Shown here piece by piece: positions 11,301 to 24,653 of a DNA stretch of 64,000 nucleotides. The stretch comes from Gamarada debralockiae. Taxonomy: Eukaryota > Ascomycota > Leotiomycetes > Helotiales > Hyphodiscaceae. The DNA lies in contig NXFV01000923.1 in the NCBI GenBank assembly GCA_002803225.1, forward strand, positions 1 to 64,000. The letters run 5' to 3'. Within the stretch, counting starts at the first letter, position 1. Every line of letters starts with the position of its first letter. Made by a program: the position numbers and the translations under genes. The notes beneath the pieces are model-generated. The model ran no database searches and was not told where the DNA came from. It worked only from the letters and a program-made list of their open reading frames with translations.

Positions 11301-14300
11301 AACTGGATTCAAGTGAATGGGATAGAATGCATAGGTTCATCCGTCTGTGGAGTAAGCTGGGATGGCCTGTCAACCAAGTGGACATGGCCATAACGGGCCT
11401 ATCGACCCCGACGAATCCAATTACATCCACGACAACCAATAGCCAGACCAACGGGACTTTGGTCGACGACGAAGAGATGATTACTTTTGTCGACTACACT
11501 GACTCACTTACGCCCAATAACAGGCAGATCATAGGGCCTACCCCCTCTGCAACACCTCCCGATATCACAACTGATCTCATTGATCAGCTTGCCGCCTTTC
11601 AAAACCTTCTGCCACTTGCAACTCTTCCAGTCGAGCAACTATTGACATTCTGGGTCAACATACCAACTTCGGGAACCAATTCCCTGTATGATCGGCTTTT
11701 CTTTACAAATAATGTCCAAGCAAGCGATGCCACTTTCGGTCCAGATGTGAATGGCGACTATTTTACCGGCGTGTCAGTAACGATCTCCGATAATCGACTT
11801 CCAATCATGGCTGCATTTAACTTAAAATCCGTGGACATCGACTACCTCTTAGGGTTACTCCCGACCGACGAGATTACAAATATACCTGCACCTCCCGGCC
11901 CGGTCCCTCCATCTCTCAACCTTGACAATCTCTCGATGCTCTACCGATATGGTCTTTTGGCCAAGATCCTACAGGTTGATTTGTCTCAGCTTGGGCAAGT
12001 GTTTCAAGGCTTCTGCCCTGTCAAAATAACAAAAGGGGGCGATGGACAGGTCACTAAAACCCGCACCGATCCTTTCACTACGCCAGCCAATTGTCTTTCC
12101 CTACTACGGACCTGGAGCAAAATGCAGGAGGCACAATTCTCGTGGGACGAGCTCCGCTACGTTGTCGATGAAATCACCCAGTCCACTGTGGATCTCGACG
12201 CTCTTGCCCCAAGTCGTTTGACGGTTCTTCAGACTTCCAAAACTCTCTACGACGGCATCACTGCTATCCAGAAAAACAATCCAACCGTTCCTGAAACCGA
12301 AGATGATACTCTTGCGACAGACAATATCGTCCAGACGAAACTTCAGTTAGTATTTGCCAGTGACGTAGCATCTCAGATCCTAGCTTTACTAGACGGAACA
12401 ACTCTCTACACTACGATATTAGCACCATTCGTGGCCGATCGTATGTACTCCTCAGAACTCACGTAACCCTGCTTAACATTCTCTAATCGTTCACCTCTTT
12501 TGAGTAATTGCTGACTCAGATATTTTCAAAGCTTGTTTTCCTACCCTTGTTTCAAATGTCTCGCAGAAGCTAAAATATACCCCCAATATTGGTGCACAGA
12601 ACGCAGTCCTTCAGTGTACGGGCATTCTCACCCAAATTGAGATTGAAAATCTCCAAGGTGTTATTCAGCAGAAGGATGCTCTCTTGATGAATGGATCTGC
12701 TACTCTGATGAAAGCTCAGCTGCTCAAGGCGCAGGCCACAGAAAAGCAGCGCGATCAGGCCTGGGCAGACGCAGTAAAGGAGTAAGTCGCGGCTCGGCCG
12801 ATGCTGGTTGCTTTCCCATTTTTTTCCCCTTGATCTGACAGCTTGAAGCTTGACAACACAGCCCTTGAGCTTTTTTATGAATTCCATCAGCAGTGTACTG
12901 GACTCCGAAGCGGTTAAATTGGAGCAAGATCCCCAAACCGCTTTCCTTCTTGCGGCCGATGTCACTCCACCACCGCCTACAACACAGATTGATATCCAAG
13001 TCAACGGGACTGCTAGTTCTGTTGGTGTAAACGGTGTGCTCAAGCCGAGCGCTTCAGATCCTGAGCCTGGCGAAGGCAAAACGGCAGCAGAGAAGCGGTT
13101 CTACTTCTTGCAATACTTTATACCCTTCTTGCAGAATCGACTCATTCGCACTCTGATTCTCGATACGGTGTGTACACCCTTCTCCTAGTCAATTTTTGGA
13201 ATATCGAATCGTTCACAATATATAAACGATTCTGCTTCGCTAGGGCATTAAAGGGGAAATCCAACTCGAATTATAGTGGACTCGGGTTGTTCCGTAATTA
13301 CGAGCCTCACTGCAGGTGAATATTTGCAAGCATAGACGTTTGAAGATCGTACCTCTGAATTTATTGCGGTTTTACTTGAGGTTGTTGACGCAATAATACT
13401 AACTGCCTTCTATAGATAACCTCCGCTGTGGGTTTCGATGATCGAACCCTAGCTCAGACCATTCTCGAAGACATTTCCTTCAACCCTGGCTCCACTGATA
13501 CCGCCAGCGATATTCTCCTGTCCAACTTGACCAAATCCGCTATTAAGAATAATGTTTGGGATGGCTATGTTGTTGCGTCTTTTAGCGACACATTCGTCTT
13601 CTCGGTCTTTCAGGACGACACTCAAGTCTCAATGCCACCCGACGGCGCATTAATTTTCAACGGCAAGGTGCTGCCATTCAGTAACTACCAACAGTATCCA
13701 ACACAGATATGGAAGACGCAGGCCGTAAAGATCAGCGCTAGCCAGCTCTACGTACTCACTCTAACGAGCATAGATCCCTCGAAACTGTACTGGAAATCGG
13801 ATCAGATGGCCATGTCGCTAGTTCCAGACTCTGCTCTTCTACCCAAAGATCCGAATGGAACTCTGTACTCCGTTTTTGAAAGACTACAGAAAATGGCGAT
13901 ATTGGTGAACCATTTCAAACTCAGCGCTGCTGAAATGATCTACATACATGACCACAATGAAGATTTCGATGGAATGCAATTCAATTCTCTGAGTATGGCG
14001 CAGTGGAAAGACATGCAGTCTTATGTCGAATTTCGTGATAGCTTACCGACAACCACGGCGATATCCTTGATCGATTTGTTCAATTGGGCAAAAAACCATC
14101 CGAAGACAGGTGGAGATGACTTAGCGACTCAAAGTGCGTATCTACCTAATACTTCATTCCCTTCATAGCACTTAGCGACTGCGATTTGAACGTTCACTGC
14201 AAATAAGCGAACGTAAATAGTAACTTCCAGTTGCATGTAATCTTCGTAATTTTCGACACATAAACAGTTGGAAATTCATTTTCATGCTCTAGCCAATCGG

Positions 14301-17300
14301 ACTTGAGCCGAACCTATTCTCTTTTTCACTTCGCAGTTGTATAGTGAGTGCTGACTTGAATGTTCGTTTAGTCACCGGAGCTACTATGTGGCAGAAGCTT
14401 CAAGTTCAACAAATTCTGGACCGCGTTAATTTCTCCGACGGACTTGGAGAAAATTTCCTCAATGAAAAAATCTTAGCCCGCTTCCAGCTGATCATCAACT
14501 TTTCTAACACCATTGGAGCGGATATTCCCCGCTTATTCACTTGGGCAAGCCCCCTTGGCACATCTGGCAAAGATTTCTTCAAACTGCATGACGTGGCAGA
14601 AGATATTCAGAAGGTTGCGAAATCCCGCTATGATCTGGCATCATGGCCTGACATAGTGCATCCTCTTAATGACATTTTACGCCAAAGCCAAGCAAATGCT
14701 TTGATAGGCTATCTACTGGTTCAGGACGAGTTGATCAACGAGGAAGGAATCACTGATGCAGACAGCCTCTTCGAATTCTTCCTCATTGACGTCCAGATGA
14801 GTACGTTTAATTGGACTGTTCTTTTCCTATTCTCTTAGAGTTCCTAAGTTTGGAGTAAATTTGCTCTAGAGAGCCTATCTTCAGCGAGGAGGAATGGTTC
14901 GAAATTGACTGAAGTCTCTAAAGCTCTAATCAGCTCCAATCTCTCAGCTCCTTTGAGCGATTGCTAACTCGGAAATTTCTGCAGCGCCCGTGGTTGAAAC
15001 TTCTAGGATTAAGCAAGCCATTTCGGCGGTTCAAGTATACATTCAACGATGCCTCCTCGGTCTTGAAGAGAAGAATGGCGTCGCAATTCCAGATGCGGAT
15101 TTTAGGAGCCGCTGGGCCTGGATGCAGAAATATCGGACATGGGAAGCCAACCGAGAGGTGTTCTTGTATCCAGAAAACTGGATGGAGCCTTCACTTCGCG
15201 ATGACAAAAGCGACTTCTTCAAACAATTGGAATCGGAACTATTGCAGAAGGACCTTAGCGATGATGTTGTTTTTTCTGCGCTCAAGAGCTTTTTGTACAA
15301 CATAAATGAGGTTGCAAATATGTAAGCAGAGCCCCGAACCCCGTTCTGGATGGAGACCTGGACTGTACGATGACCTTTGCATCGTACCCTGGCCCAAAGT
15401 GGCCATTGTTTAATACTGCAATCATTACTAACTCGACTTTTTTCTACAGGGCGGCCGTCTCTTTGTGCGTTGAATATGATGCCCCCAGCGGAAGTGACAA
15501 ACTCCACCTATTCTCTAGAACCCGAGTCGCACCATATTTTTATTACTACAACTGTTACTACCAAGGAAGCTGGAGCACATGGCAGAAAATGGACATCCAG
15601 ATCCCGCAGTACGTTGTGGAGCAAACAGGTACAAATACCGGTTTGGATGGCGCTAGTGGTACTTATCTGGCACCCATAGTCTTCAACGGGAGGCTTCTTC
15701 TATTCATTCCTCAAATCGTGAAGAAGACTTTTTCATCGACTCCCAAAGATTCCACACCTACTGGATTGTCAACTACGCCATCCTCTGATATGGCAGCAGT
15801 AACTTGCTGGGAAATTAAATTAAGCTGGAGTGAACTTAGAAATGGGCGATGGGTACCTAGACAACTTTGCCCTGACGGACTCCTCATTCCCCAGGTCAAA
15901 AAACCCTCCTCGATAACTACGTCTGATAAGACAGCGACATCTGATTCGCCTGCTAGTGTCGGTGCGGCTTACAACCCACTGGTTTCAGTTGACGAATTCA
16001 CCTTTATTCCTTCGCTTGTCCAACAAGCCGCATCTTCAGCCACGACTTTCCCTACCATCGATACCCCTGCTCAGTTCGTCAGAATCCTGCTATCCCAAAT
16101 ATCTGGCTCGAATCCTACCACCTTGGGAGAATGGGCCTTCACGGATGGACAGGTAAGATTCTCAAGTACAAATAGAACATCACTGTTTTACACCCAGAAG
16201 ACTTCCACGGGCTAGCTTGATATACTTGCTGAAAGCCTTCACCCCCTCCCCCCCCCCCCAAGACAGCCATCTGCCGTGTTCAGAATCATTCAAAAGAGTT
16301 AATTAATTGAAGGGCTGGCAACTGACGTGGCCTACAGCTTTCGTTCAGAACAACTAACCCTGCAACAATCACATGGACCAACGACCCGGCTTCCTCTCTG
16401 CCTACGTCCTTTGGGTACAACGCATCTACGCGAAAACTCCACTCCTTCCAGGCCTTCGACCAATATTATAGCACCGCCATTCCATCTTCAAATCAACTTA
16501 TATTCGGCCCTTCATTGAATACCCAGCCATTCCTTCCAGCTGTCGTGGCACCAGATACCACTGCCAGTGTAAATGGCACAATTGCGACCTTTGGCTCTCT
16601 TCTCCAAATGTCCGACCCTTCGGATCCTGCTGGCGCAAAGATGATTATCCAAGACCTTCACCACGACTATATTCACCAAATGATGGTTTTAGCAGCGGGT
16701 GCAGGATCAGGCGATGTGATGCCAATATTTGAATACCTTCGCACATTACGCCGGGACCCGATCCCTCCTACAGTACCTCCGGTGGTAACTCCACCCTCAG
16801 GGATTCTTGTCGTAGGTCCGTCGACAAGCTCCCCAACTGCCCCGGCACCGACCTATAACATGTTGAACGATGCATTTGGCGGATCACACGGCAACTTCAA
16901 CGAACTCGGCCAACCATTCTCGCTTTACAATTGGGAATTCGGCTTGCACGCGCCCATGCTGCTCATCGATCGCTTGCTCACATCTCAGCAATTTGATCAA
17001 GCCTTAAATGCCTGCCATTATGTTTTCAATCCCATGGCCGCTGGCAATCCGACTGACATGAAACGATTCTGGGTCTTCGCTCCTTTCACGTCGGTCGCAA
17101 CACAGACTGTAGAGCAGATGTTCATGAAACTCAAACCCGGGGTATGGGAGTATGTCAATGGCTCAACTCATCTTTTGGGTGATTTAGCTGATTACTGTGT
17201 ATAGTAAAAATATTAGTGCTTGGCGCGATAATCCATACTCACCTTACGTGGTTGCTCGGGGTCGACCGCAAGCATACATGATGGTACGTGTGATTTCAAT

Positions 17301-20300
17301 TTTCCGTCAGTCCTAAAACCCGATCGTTCTGACTGATTGAGTGGTTCAGTGGATTGTTATGAAGTACATTGAAATCCTCATCGCCTATGGCGATTTTTAC
17401 TTCCGCCAAAACACTCTGGAGACAATTCCCATGGCGATCCAGATGTAAGGATAATCGTCTCTCTCTTTTCCTGGTCCCTGGCTTGAAATAAATTTTACTC
17501 ACATGTACTCAATGTACTCTCTTTACTCTTGAAATTGTCCCACACTGCACAGTCCAGACCGTTTGCAGCTGAAATTATCCGTTTTAGGTAGTTACTGACT
17601 CCACGACCCTTCTAGGTATGTCATGGCGTCTCATCTCTATGGTCCTCGAGGGCAAAAAATCCCGCGACAGACAACTGTGCAACCGTACACCTACAATCAG
17701 CTAGCTACGAAGTTTGATGCCTTCTCGAATGCAATGGTTCAACTCGAAGAAACTTTTCCATTCAGCAACCAAACGCCTTTGCCAATTGGTAAAATGCCAG
17801 ATGATAGCGCTGCCCCCCTTGCAAACGTCTTTGGATTCGCATCAACGCTGTACTTTGCGATCCCCAGCAACCCCACTCTTCGAAGTCTAGGCTCTACTAT
17901 TGATGACCGGCTGTTCAAGATCCGGCACTCCCTAGACATCAATGGCAATTTTAGAATATTGCCTCTTGTCGAGCCTCCTATTGATCCAGGCCTCTTGGTA
18001 CAAGCGGCTGCTCAAGGTCTTTCATTGAGTAGTGTCCTCGCTGATCTCGATGCTCCCATGCCCAATTACCGTTTTATGTATCTGATGCAGAAAGCGTTCG
18101 ATCTTGCGTCGGAGGTCAGGTCCTTCGGATCTGCACTCATATCCGCACGCGAGAAAGAAGATTTTGAGAATCTATCCGTTCTTCGAGCAAAACACGATAC
18201 TGCTACAAAGACTGCTCTAATGGATATGAAGAAGCTGGCACTCGATGAGGCGAATAAGGCTTTGGATGCATTGCAGTACAGTCGCAACGGTCCTGTCAAC
18301 CGATTGCAATACTACTTGCAACTCATTGGCAGTGATTTGTCCGGTGTCCCAGCCGTCGATGTCGAATTCGCCGCACTCAACGCGAACATTGAGAAACCAG
18401 TTGCCCAGGGTGGCTTACAACTGAGTCCATCCGAGTTGCAGGAGATGCAGCGTTATGCTCAAGCAAACGACACTTCCCAAACCGTCGCACTTCTGGAAAT
18501 TGCGTCTTCAATTGCCTCGATCATACCATCATTGTAAGTGTACCAGAATCTTTCTTATTCGAGACTGTATCTATCGTAATACTCTTGAAATATGTCGCGA
18601 CAATTGGGATACGTTGTCAAAGGAGCAAGATTTTCAAACACTTTGAATAAAACAGTTACTGACTCCTCCGTTTGCAGTGGAACTAGCTTTCAGCCTCTTG
18701 GTATGGGTGGAACAATCATGTGGGGCGGTGGAAATATAGCTGCGGAGTATTCAGCTTTTGCTCGATGCGTCAGATCTGCCGCAGATAATTCCACGTACCA
18801 AGCGATGACCGCAGGTCGGAAAGCACAAGCTCAGAGAGCTCTTCAAGAGCGAATCTTACAAGCCAATATGGCAGGCTACGAGATTTCATCGATTGACAAG
18901 CAAATCACAACCAGCAAAATCAGAATATCAATGGCTTCGAAGGACATTGATTTACAACAAAATCAAATTGACCAGGCAAAGGAAGTCGAGGACTTCTTAC
19001 GCTCCAAGTACTCCAATGCAGACTTATACTCCTGGATGGAAGGAGCCACTAGGGCGCTGTTCTACACCACTTATACCCAGGCATACGATATTGCAAAGAA
19101 GGCCGAAAAGGTGTTCAAGTTTGAACGACCGAACTACGCAGATACGACGTTCATCCAATCAGGTTATTGGGATGCGTCGAGAGACGGTCTTCTATCCGGG
19201 GAGAATCTCTTCAGCGCGTTGAAATCTATGGAAGCAGCCTACTTGGGTGATCGTGGGTACGACTTCGAAATCACGAAGAATGTTTCTCTTCGTCAATTGG
19301 ACCCCTTGGCTCTGATGCAATTCAGAGAATCCGGGCAGTGCGCCTTTACAATCCCAGAAATTCTCTTTGACATGGACTTCCCAGGACACTACCTTCGGCG
19401 AATCAAATCTGTATCCGTCACAATCCCTTGCATAGTCGGGCCGTACGCTTCCATCAATTGCACACTCTCCCTCATTACATCCAAAATGCGTGTGAAGGCA
19501 ACAAACCCTAGTGGCACCGCCTACTTGGAAAAGACCGATCCGAGTTCAGGACCGGACGACCGCTTTGCTATTGCAAGTCTACCCATCACTGCCATTGCCG
19601 TAACATCTGGTCAGAACGACCCAGGTGTATTCGAACTCAATTTCCGCGATGATCGTTATTTGCCCTTCGAAGGAGCTGGAGCAATCAGCTCCTGGCAGAT
19701 GGAGCTTCCACAACACGCCCACTTTCGCCAGTTCAACTACGAAAGCATTACAGATGTTATTTTCCAAATTAAGTACACTTCCCTCAACGGCGGCGATCAA
19801 CTGAAACAAGGCGCAACAGATGCTGTCAGTTCCTGTATCACAAATGCTCAGGCCACAAGTGCGACAGGGGGTTTATTTGCCATTTTCGACTTGAAGAACG
19901 AGTTTGCTTCTGGATGGCAGAAACTTATCACGATGCAGAAGCAATCTGGAGCAACAACTGGAGCAACTATGGATCTTCCGACTCTGAACGACAAACTCCC
20001 CGTGTTCACTGCGGGAACCGCGCCTACCGCGATTCAGGCCACGTCGATCTGGCTGTTGAGCGATGGAGCGATGGGTGGTGGTTCAGTGACGGTGACTCCA
20101 GATACTGGTAGTGATGTTACACTCTCACTTGATGCTGCAGATCAAGGAAATCTGAACGGCCTCCAAGTCTTGGCCCAGAAGAGTACATCCACAGCTGTCG
20201 GCAATTGGACCTTAAAACTCCTACCAGGGGCACTTGCTGCCACGAAGGCTTGGCTACTCGTGAAGTATACTTTGAAGCCCAATCAATCTAGTTCGAAGAC

Positions 20301-20307
20301 ATTGTGA
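8316..20307 (+). CDS. TcA-like toxin-complex subunit, giant multi-exon gene with one frameshift
   Basis: Encodes a homologue of the TcA subunit of Tc (toxin complex) insecticidal toxins. In bacteria TcA forms the cell-binding, pore-forming pentamer that a TcB-TcC cocoon docks onto. Exons I infer: 8316-8780, 9005-9220, 9434-12440, 12520-12781, 12849-13167, 13416-14133, 14345-14800, 14985-15321, 15450-16152, 16338-17283, 17350-17444, 17616-18533, 18678-20307. They would encode about 3,350 residues, longer than the roughly 2,500 of bacterial TcA. Visible landmarks are a VRP1-like CDDCTTVYSLASYFVDLL at about residue 305, a helical stalk and shell region, and RYLPFEGAGAISSW in the last exon, typical of the C-terminal TcB-binding domain. 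All phases agree except in exon 10, which carries one base too many at about 17,195-17,205, causing an immediate stop. This is either a real frameshift allele or a sequence error. I saw no classical signal peptide. Confidence 0.85.
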
Positions 20308-20849
20308 AGGAACTTCTATGTACTCAAGTTTGGCAAGGGACGCGGAAGGTTTTTGCGTTGAGTTGAATTTATTTGAATGACTTGTTTTTCTTCTTGGCAG
20401 GCACACTCGACAGTCACACATGCCAATTGAAAGTCTGAATTTGTATCTTCGTATTGCATTATCTCTCTGTGCTTCGATCAATTTTGGTTTAGACGACAGC
20501 TTCACATTACGATCTCTTTGTCTCTGGCCAGTAAGCTTATGTTTCTAGAAAATATTTTGCACAACATGAGTTATAAAACGATCATTGAAGTTTGATCGCT
20601 GAATGTATCCATCTTTAAGATAATATCCATAATTCTCCCCTACCATTCTCTAGGCAAAGTACAAGTATACTATTTCAACATTTCGCGAAAAGTTATTTGA
20701 GAATTTGAGAAGCAATTTGTGCAAATTAATTGAAATCTTTGCGGAAAGCGTAAACAAACCCAATGGTCAAGCGATTCCCATCTCCCTCCGTACTTTCCCC
20801 TATCCTCTTTCGCACTCAATCTAAATTGGAAAAGCCTGCGCGATTCTAG
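20308..20849. other. 3' flank of the TcA-like gene
   Basis: AT-richer spacer between the TcA-like stop and a decayed gene on the other strand. It presumably holds the 3' end and polyadenylation site. I see no gene. Confidence 0.4.
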
Positions 20850-21405
20850 TCCCGACTTGTAATGCGTCCCCACTTGCGCGGTCATGGACACGTTGCTCCT
20901 GTTCTGATACAACACCACGATATCACATCAACCAAACTGGAAGAAGCTAATCTCCTCTCCTTTCCTCAGCGTGACCCCAACTTCGGCTGTCAGCACCACT
21001 GAAGAGACTTGTGCCATGCCCATTGGGAGAACAGCGAAGAGACCGATAGTCTACCTGGAGGTGAATCCGGTTAGAACGACGATGGCGAATTGACCCTGGT
21101 GCCACAGCGGAGATTGCATAACCCTGTCAACCACAAGAATGTGGTTGGTAGCTATGGTGTCGAGTTCGATGCGCCGGACAACCCCGGATTCCAATTCGTC
21201 CAGACTCGCGGACCCTTCATCCTGATACAGCTCCTGTCCTTGGATATTCATGGCTTCCAGGATGGTTCCACCGACGGGAGCGTGCTGGAGATGGTAGTCA
21301 TTCGGGCCCAGGAACGAGTGGGTGAAAATGCCACTGTTGAACTTGTCCGCATTCGGACTCCACTGAGGGAGCTCAGAGATCTGCCAACTGGGACCATCTT
21401 CGATC
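20850..21405 (-). pseudogene. phosphatidylserine decarboxylase-like fragment
   Basis: The minus-strand translation contains FTHSFLGPNDYHLQHAPVGG near 21325, followed by LGMAQ-type text (LPMGMAQVSSVVLTAEVGVT) and LRKGEEISFFQFG. These fit the catalytic region of phosphatidylserine decarboxylases (PF02666), which make phosphatidylethanolamine; fungi also carry divergent copies in metabolite clusters. The frame is interrupted by TAG at 21053-21051 (in FTSR*TIGLF) and TGA at 20930-20928 (in FFQFG*CDIVV). The N-terminal part is missing: homology stops at the tetranucleotide microsatellite at 21421. So this is a 5'-truncated pseudogene. Confidence 0.6.
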
Positions 21406-21420
21406 CGTCTCAGATTATTT

Positions 21421-21444
21421 AAATATATATATATATATATATAT

Positions 21445-21507
<63 letters not shown>

Positions 21508-21510
21508 TTT
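21421..21510. repeat. (AT)n then (ATTT)n microsatellite
   Basis: About 11 AT dinucleotides (21423-21444) run directly into about 16 units of the tetranucleotide TTTA/ATTT to 21510. It marks the breakpoint where the phosphatidylserine-decarboxylase-like homology ends. Confidence 0.95.
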
Positions 21511-22888
21511 TGTGTGTGGCTTTCTACGTCTGTTCCCGGCATCTTTCACCCCGCTTCTCAGCAGCACAGTTGATCCCAAAAATTCCAAAGCTTCTTCCTT
21601 GGATATTGTGACTATCAGATCTGCTTCCCTTTAGACCAGGTGTGGTCTTGCATGACAAAGAAACCAGCGACAAAAACCATATTGACAACACGAAATGCAT
21701 CAGCGGCAATAAAAGACACGGCAGTGACAAAGACAGTGGCAGAAATGAAGGTGGACAGCTTTGTCTTATTCAAGCACTGTTGATCAACCCGTCCCAACAA
21801 ACTGTCCATAAAACCCCATAGCCACACCAGCCAAAGCTGTCAGCTCCTCTATAAGCTTCTTTTAACGAAGAGACTAGTCTTGAATAGGAAAGCTACATAT
21901 GATTTGGAAAACTCGTCAGTTTTAAGTATTTCTAGCTGATTTGAGAACAGCCTATTTTAGTCACATGTCCTCTACATAAGGATTCTTTATATAAGTATTC
22001 AAACCCTGGTCCTAAGTGTATCCTTCTATCTAGTTTCTGCTGTAATATAGCACTACATAGCGTTCGAGCTGTCACAAGAGAAGAGTCGAAGTGTGTTGTT
22101 TTGGTAACCGATTGAGATCGAGGATTGAAAAATTTAGTTAATCGAAATGCGATTATTAATCAAGTCGTAAGTTTAAATGGTGAGTTGAAGGTTGCTTGGC
22201 ATAAGCCACGATAATCGATTAAGGTTTCTAGCCGAGTTGAGATTACTAAACGTGACGGTCACTCCGCCGCGGCGGAAGATGCAATAACCCGGCTTCTTAT
22301 GTCTGAACTGAAGTGTGTTTACCAAACAGCGTAGTCTCTCAATAAAACTAGGTTCGTGCCATTTTAGAGTTTAACTACTCAAACAATTTCCGATTGGATG
22401 CTTCGTCTAGTGGCATACCGAAAGGTCCGGTGTAGCCACCATTAACATTTAACTAAGTACTGGCAAATGCCCACGAGGCCGTCTATTTACACCGTTTCCG
22501 TTAGGTTCTATCTTACAAACAAACCCTACAATCTCTCATCATCATCGCTGAATTTAGTAAACTTCTAAAGAATTATTTATTGAAGAACCACAACTGTTGA
22601 AGACAGGAAAAAGTGGCTGCGAATCCGTCTCCTCTCTTCATCTAAACCAACTCACGAACACACACTTCATGCCGTCAGCAGGGTCTCGCTTTAATTGTAG
22701 AATGTAGGACACTGAGAAGTAGAAGCCAAAGTTTACTCACTACAGTTCCGCTTTATTTCCTACCTTGCTCTTGGTTTGTTCCCATTATTGATCTTTTGCT
22801 TGACACCGACAATAGCGCCCCCTTGATACCGCTTCGCTCCTGGACACTCTTCCTTCTATACCCCAACAATCTCCCCACTGAAGCCCAG
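21511..22888. other. intergenic, no supported gene
   Basis: A short minus-strand frame (21827-21615) has a hydrophobic segment, TFISATVFVTAVSFIAADAF, and may be debris of a membrane-protein gene, but no family is recognisable. The right-hand part is the upstream region of the carboxylesterase gene. Confidence 0.35.
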
Positions 22889-24653
22889 ATGAACATGTCT
22901 ACTCCAAGCATCAATCATGCTGGCTTATCAACGACATTCAATGGTCTACGGCATGACATTTCCTCTGCTTCAGGGGAAGTATGGCAGTTCAGAGGTATCA
23001 AGTACGGTAACATCCCCTCTCGATTCAAGCAGTCAACCCTGAACGAGACCTTCCCGGACGTCAACGATGCAACATCTCATGGGTAAGCAATCCCTCCAAT
23101 ATCCAGTGCCTCTCTCTGATATTTGACAGACCAAAATGTCCTCAAGCCAATGTTCCCGTACGGATTGAGGATGGCATAATAGGATTACCTCCAGGACTGG
23201 CAAGCCACGCTAAGGACGTCTATGACGAGTTCAATTGTCTTCACCTCAACATCACCTTGCCGGCAAATCTACACTCCGAATCCAATTTTCCAGTCATGGT
23301 CTATATTCATGGTGGCGCTGGACGCGCTGGGGCTAATTCAGATTGGTGGAACGATGGGGGAAGTTTGGTGAAGAAAAGCATTGATATAGGAAAGCCTGTG
23401 ATCCACGTTGCGGTCAAGTGAGACGAAGGTTTTCGCGGTAGAGGATTGCACTAATTACTGCCAGCTACCGTCTTGCAGTCTTCGGGTACTTGGGGTCGGT
23501 TGAGTTGAGGAAGGAGAATGGGAATGTTGATGGAGGGAATTATGGCTTCCGGGACCAGGTATATCATATCATCCCACCATACATTATTTTCATTAACAAT
23601 CTCCAGCATACTGCGCTCACCTGGATTCACAAGCACATTGTTCCATTCGGCGGTAATCCCAATAACATAACGCTATACGGCGAATCAGCCGGCTCGCACG
23701 CTACGAACGCACAGATGCACTCACTTCTACCCCCCTCTTTCGTCCGCTGCATCTTGCAGTCCCAAACAATGGGGACACCACTTCTCAGCACGCCTCAGCC
23801 GATCTCAGAAAAAGATGCCGTCTATGAAGCAATCAAGAAACACCTTAATGTCACAACACTGAAGGAACTGGAAGTTGTACCATGGCAAGACTTACTATCT
23901 GCCTATCAGGCCTGCGATCTAAAACATACATTTGGGGAACAAGCAATGCTGGACGGGGAGTTCATCGACGAGGGCTGGGCGCAACGCTTCTCCTTTGCGA
24001 GTGGTGGGAAGGGTGAGCTGATAGTAGGTAACACAGGTGCAGAAGGAACGAGCGTCACATTCATCCTGCAAGGCATACCCTCTGTTGATCCCAAACCAGC
24101 CACATCAACTATCCTGGCCGCTCTCTCATCCGTCGTACCAGCCACAAAAATCCCCCACGTCCTCTCCGCCTATGACATCTCTTCCGAGTCCACCCAACCC
24201 GAAATTGCGGCCGCCCTACCGGCCATCACAGAAGACATAATGTGGTACCGCGCCGCCTTCGCGCTCTCCACCCAACTCCGCGCCCGAGGCACTGCGGTCT
24301 ACGAATACAGCCTCGAGCAACATCAACCCTTTACTGGGCCCTTCAAAGGCGTCCCTGGCCATTCTCTAGACTTGGCTTACCTCCACGGCGACCCTGGTAT
24401 TTTCTTGTTTTGTCCAGAGCCGAAGAAGGAGCTTGCGATTCAGGATTCGATCCAGAGAGCTCGGATTGGGTTTGCGAATGGGGAAATACCATGGAAGGAG
24501 AGTGAGACGAGGGTCTTTGGGCCTAGTGGGAAGACGGTGGATTTGGAGAATGAGGAGGTGTTAGGGAGATTGAGGAGGGGCCTCCAGGCTTGGGAGAGTT
24601 TGGATGCGTTGACAGTAGTAGAGGTCTGTTTTACAGAGCGTCTTTTACTTTAA
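22889..24653 (+). CDS. type-B carboxylesterase / lipase
   Basis: An alpha/beta-hydrolase of the carboxylesterase type-B (cholinesterase-like) family, hydrolysing carboxylic esters. Exons are 22889-23082, 23130-23417, 23465-23558 and 23607-24653, with all phases consistent. Seen in order: the N-terminal GEVWQFRGIKYGNIPSRF, the oxyanion-hole HGGAG, NYRLAVFGYLG (split by intron 2), GGNYGFRDQ, the nucleophile elbow GESAGS (Ser), a likely acidic residue in TGAEGTS, and a likely catalytic His in PGHSLDLAYLHGD. The length of about 540 residues is normal. There is no clear signal peptide, so an intracellular role is likely. The C-terminus (VEVCFTERLLL) is slightly unusual and the last exon end could differ. 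The substrate cannot be told from sequence. Confidence 0.85.

Noticed and set aside
12842..12848. Alternative acceptor seven bases earlier for exon 5 of the TcA-like gene.
   Set aside because: It would lead to an early stop; the acceptor at 12848 keeps the phase and lies at a better distance from the CTGAC branch motif.
16240..16262. C-rich homopolymer tract in a TcA-like intron.
   Set aside because: Simple low-complexity sequence within an intron; nothing suggests function.
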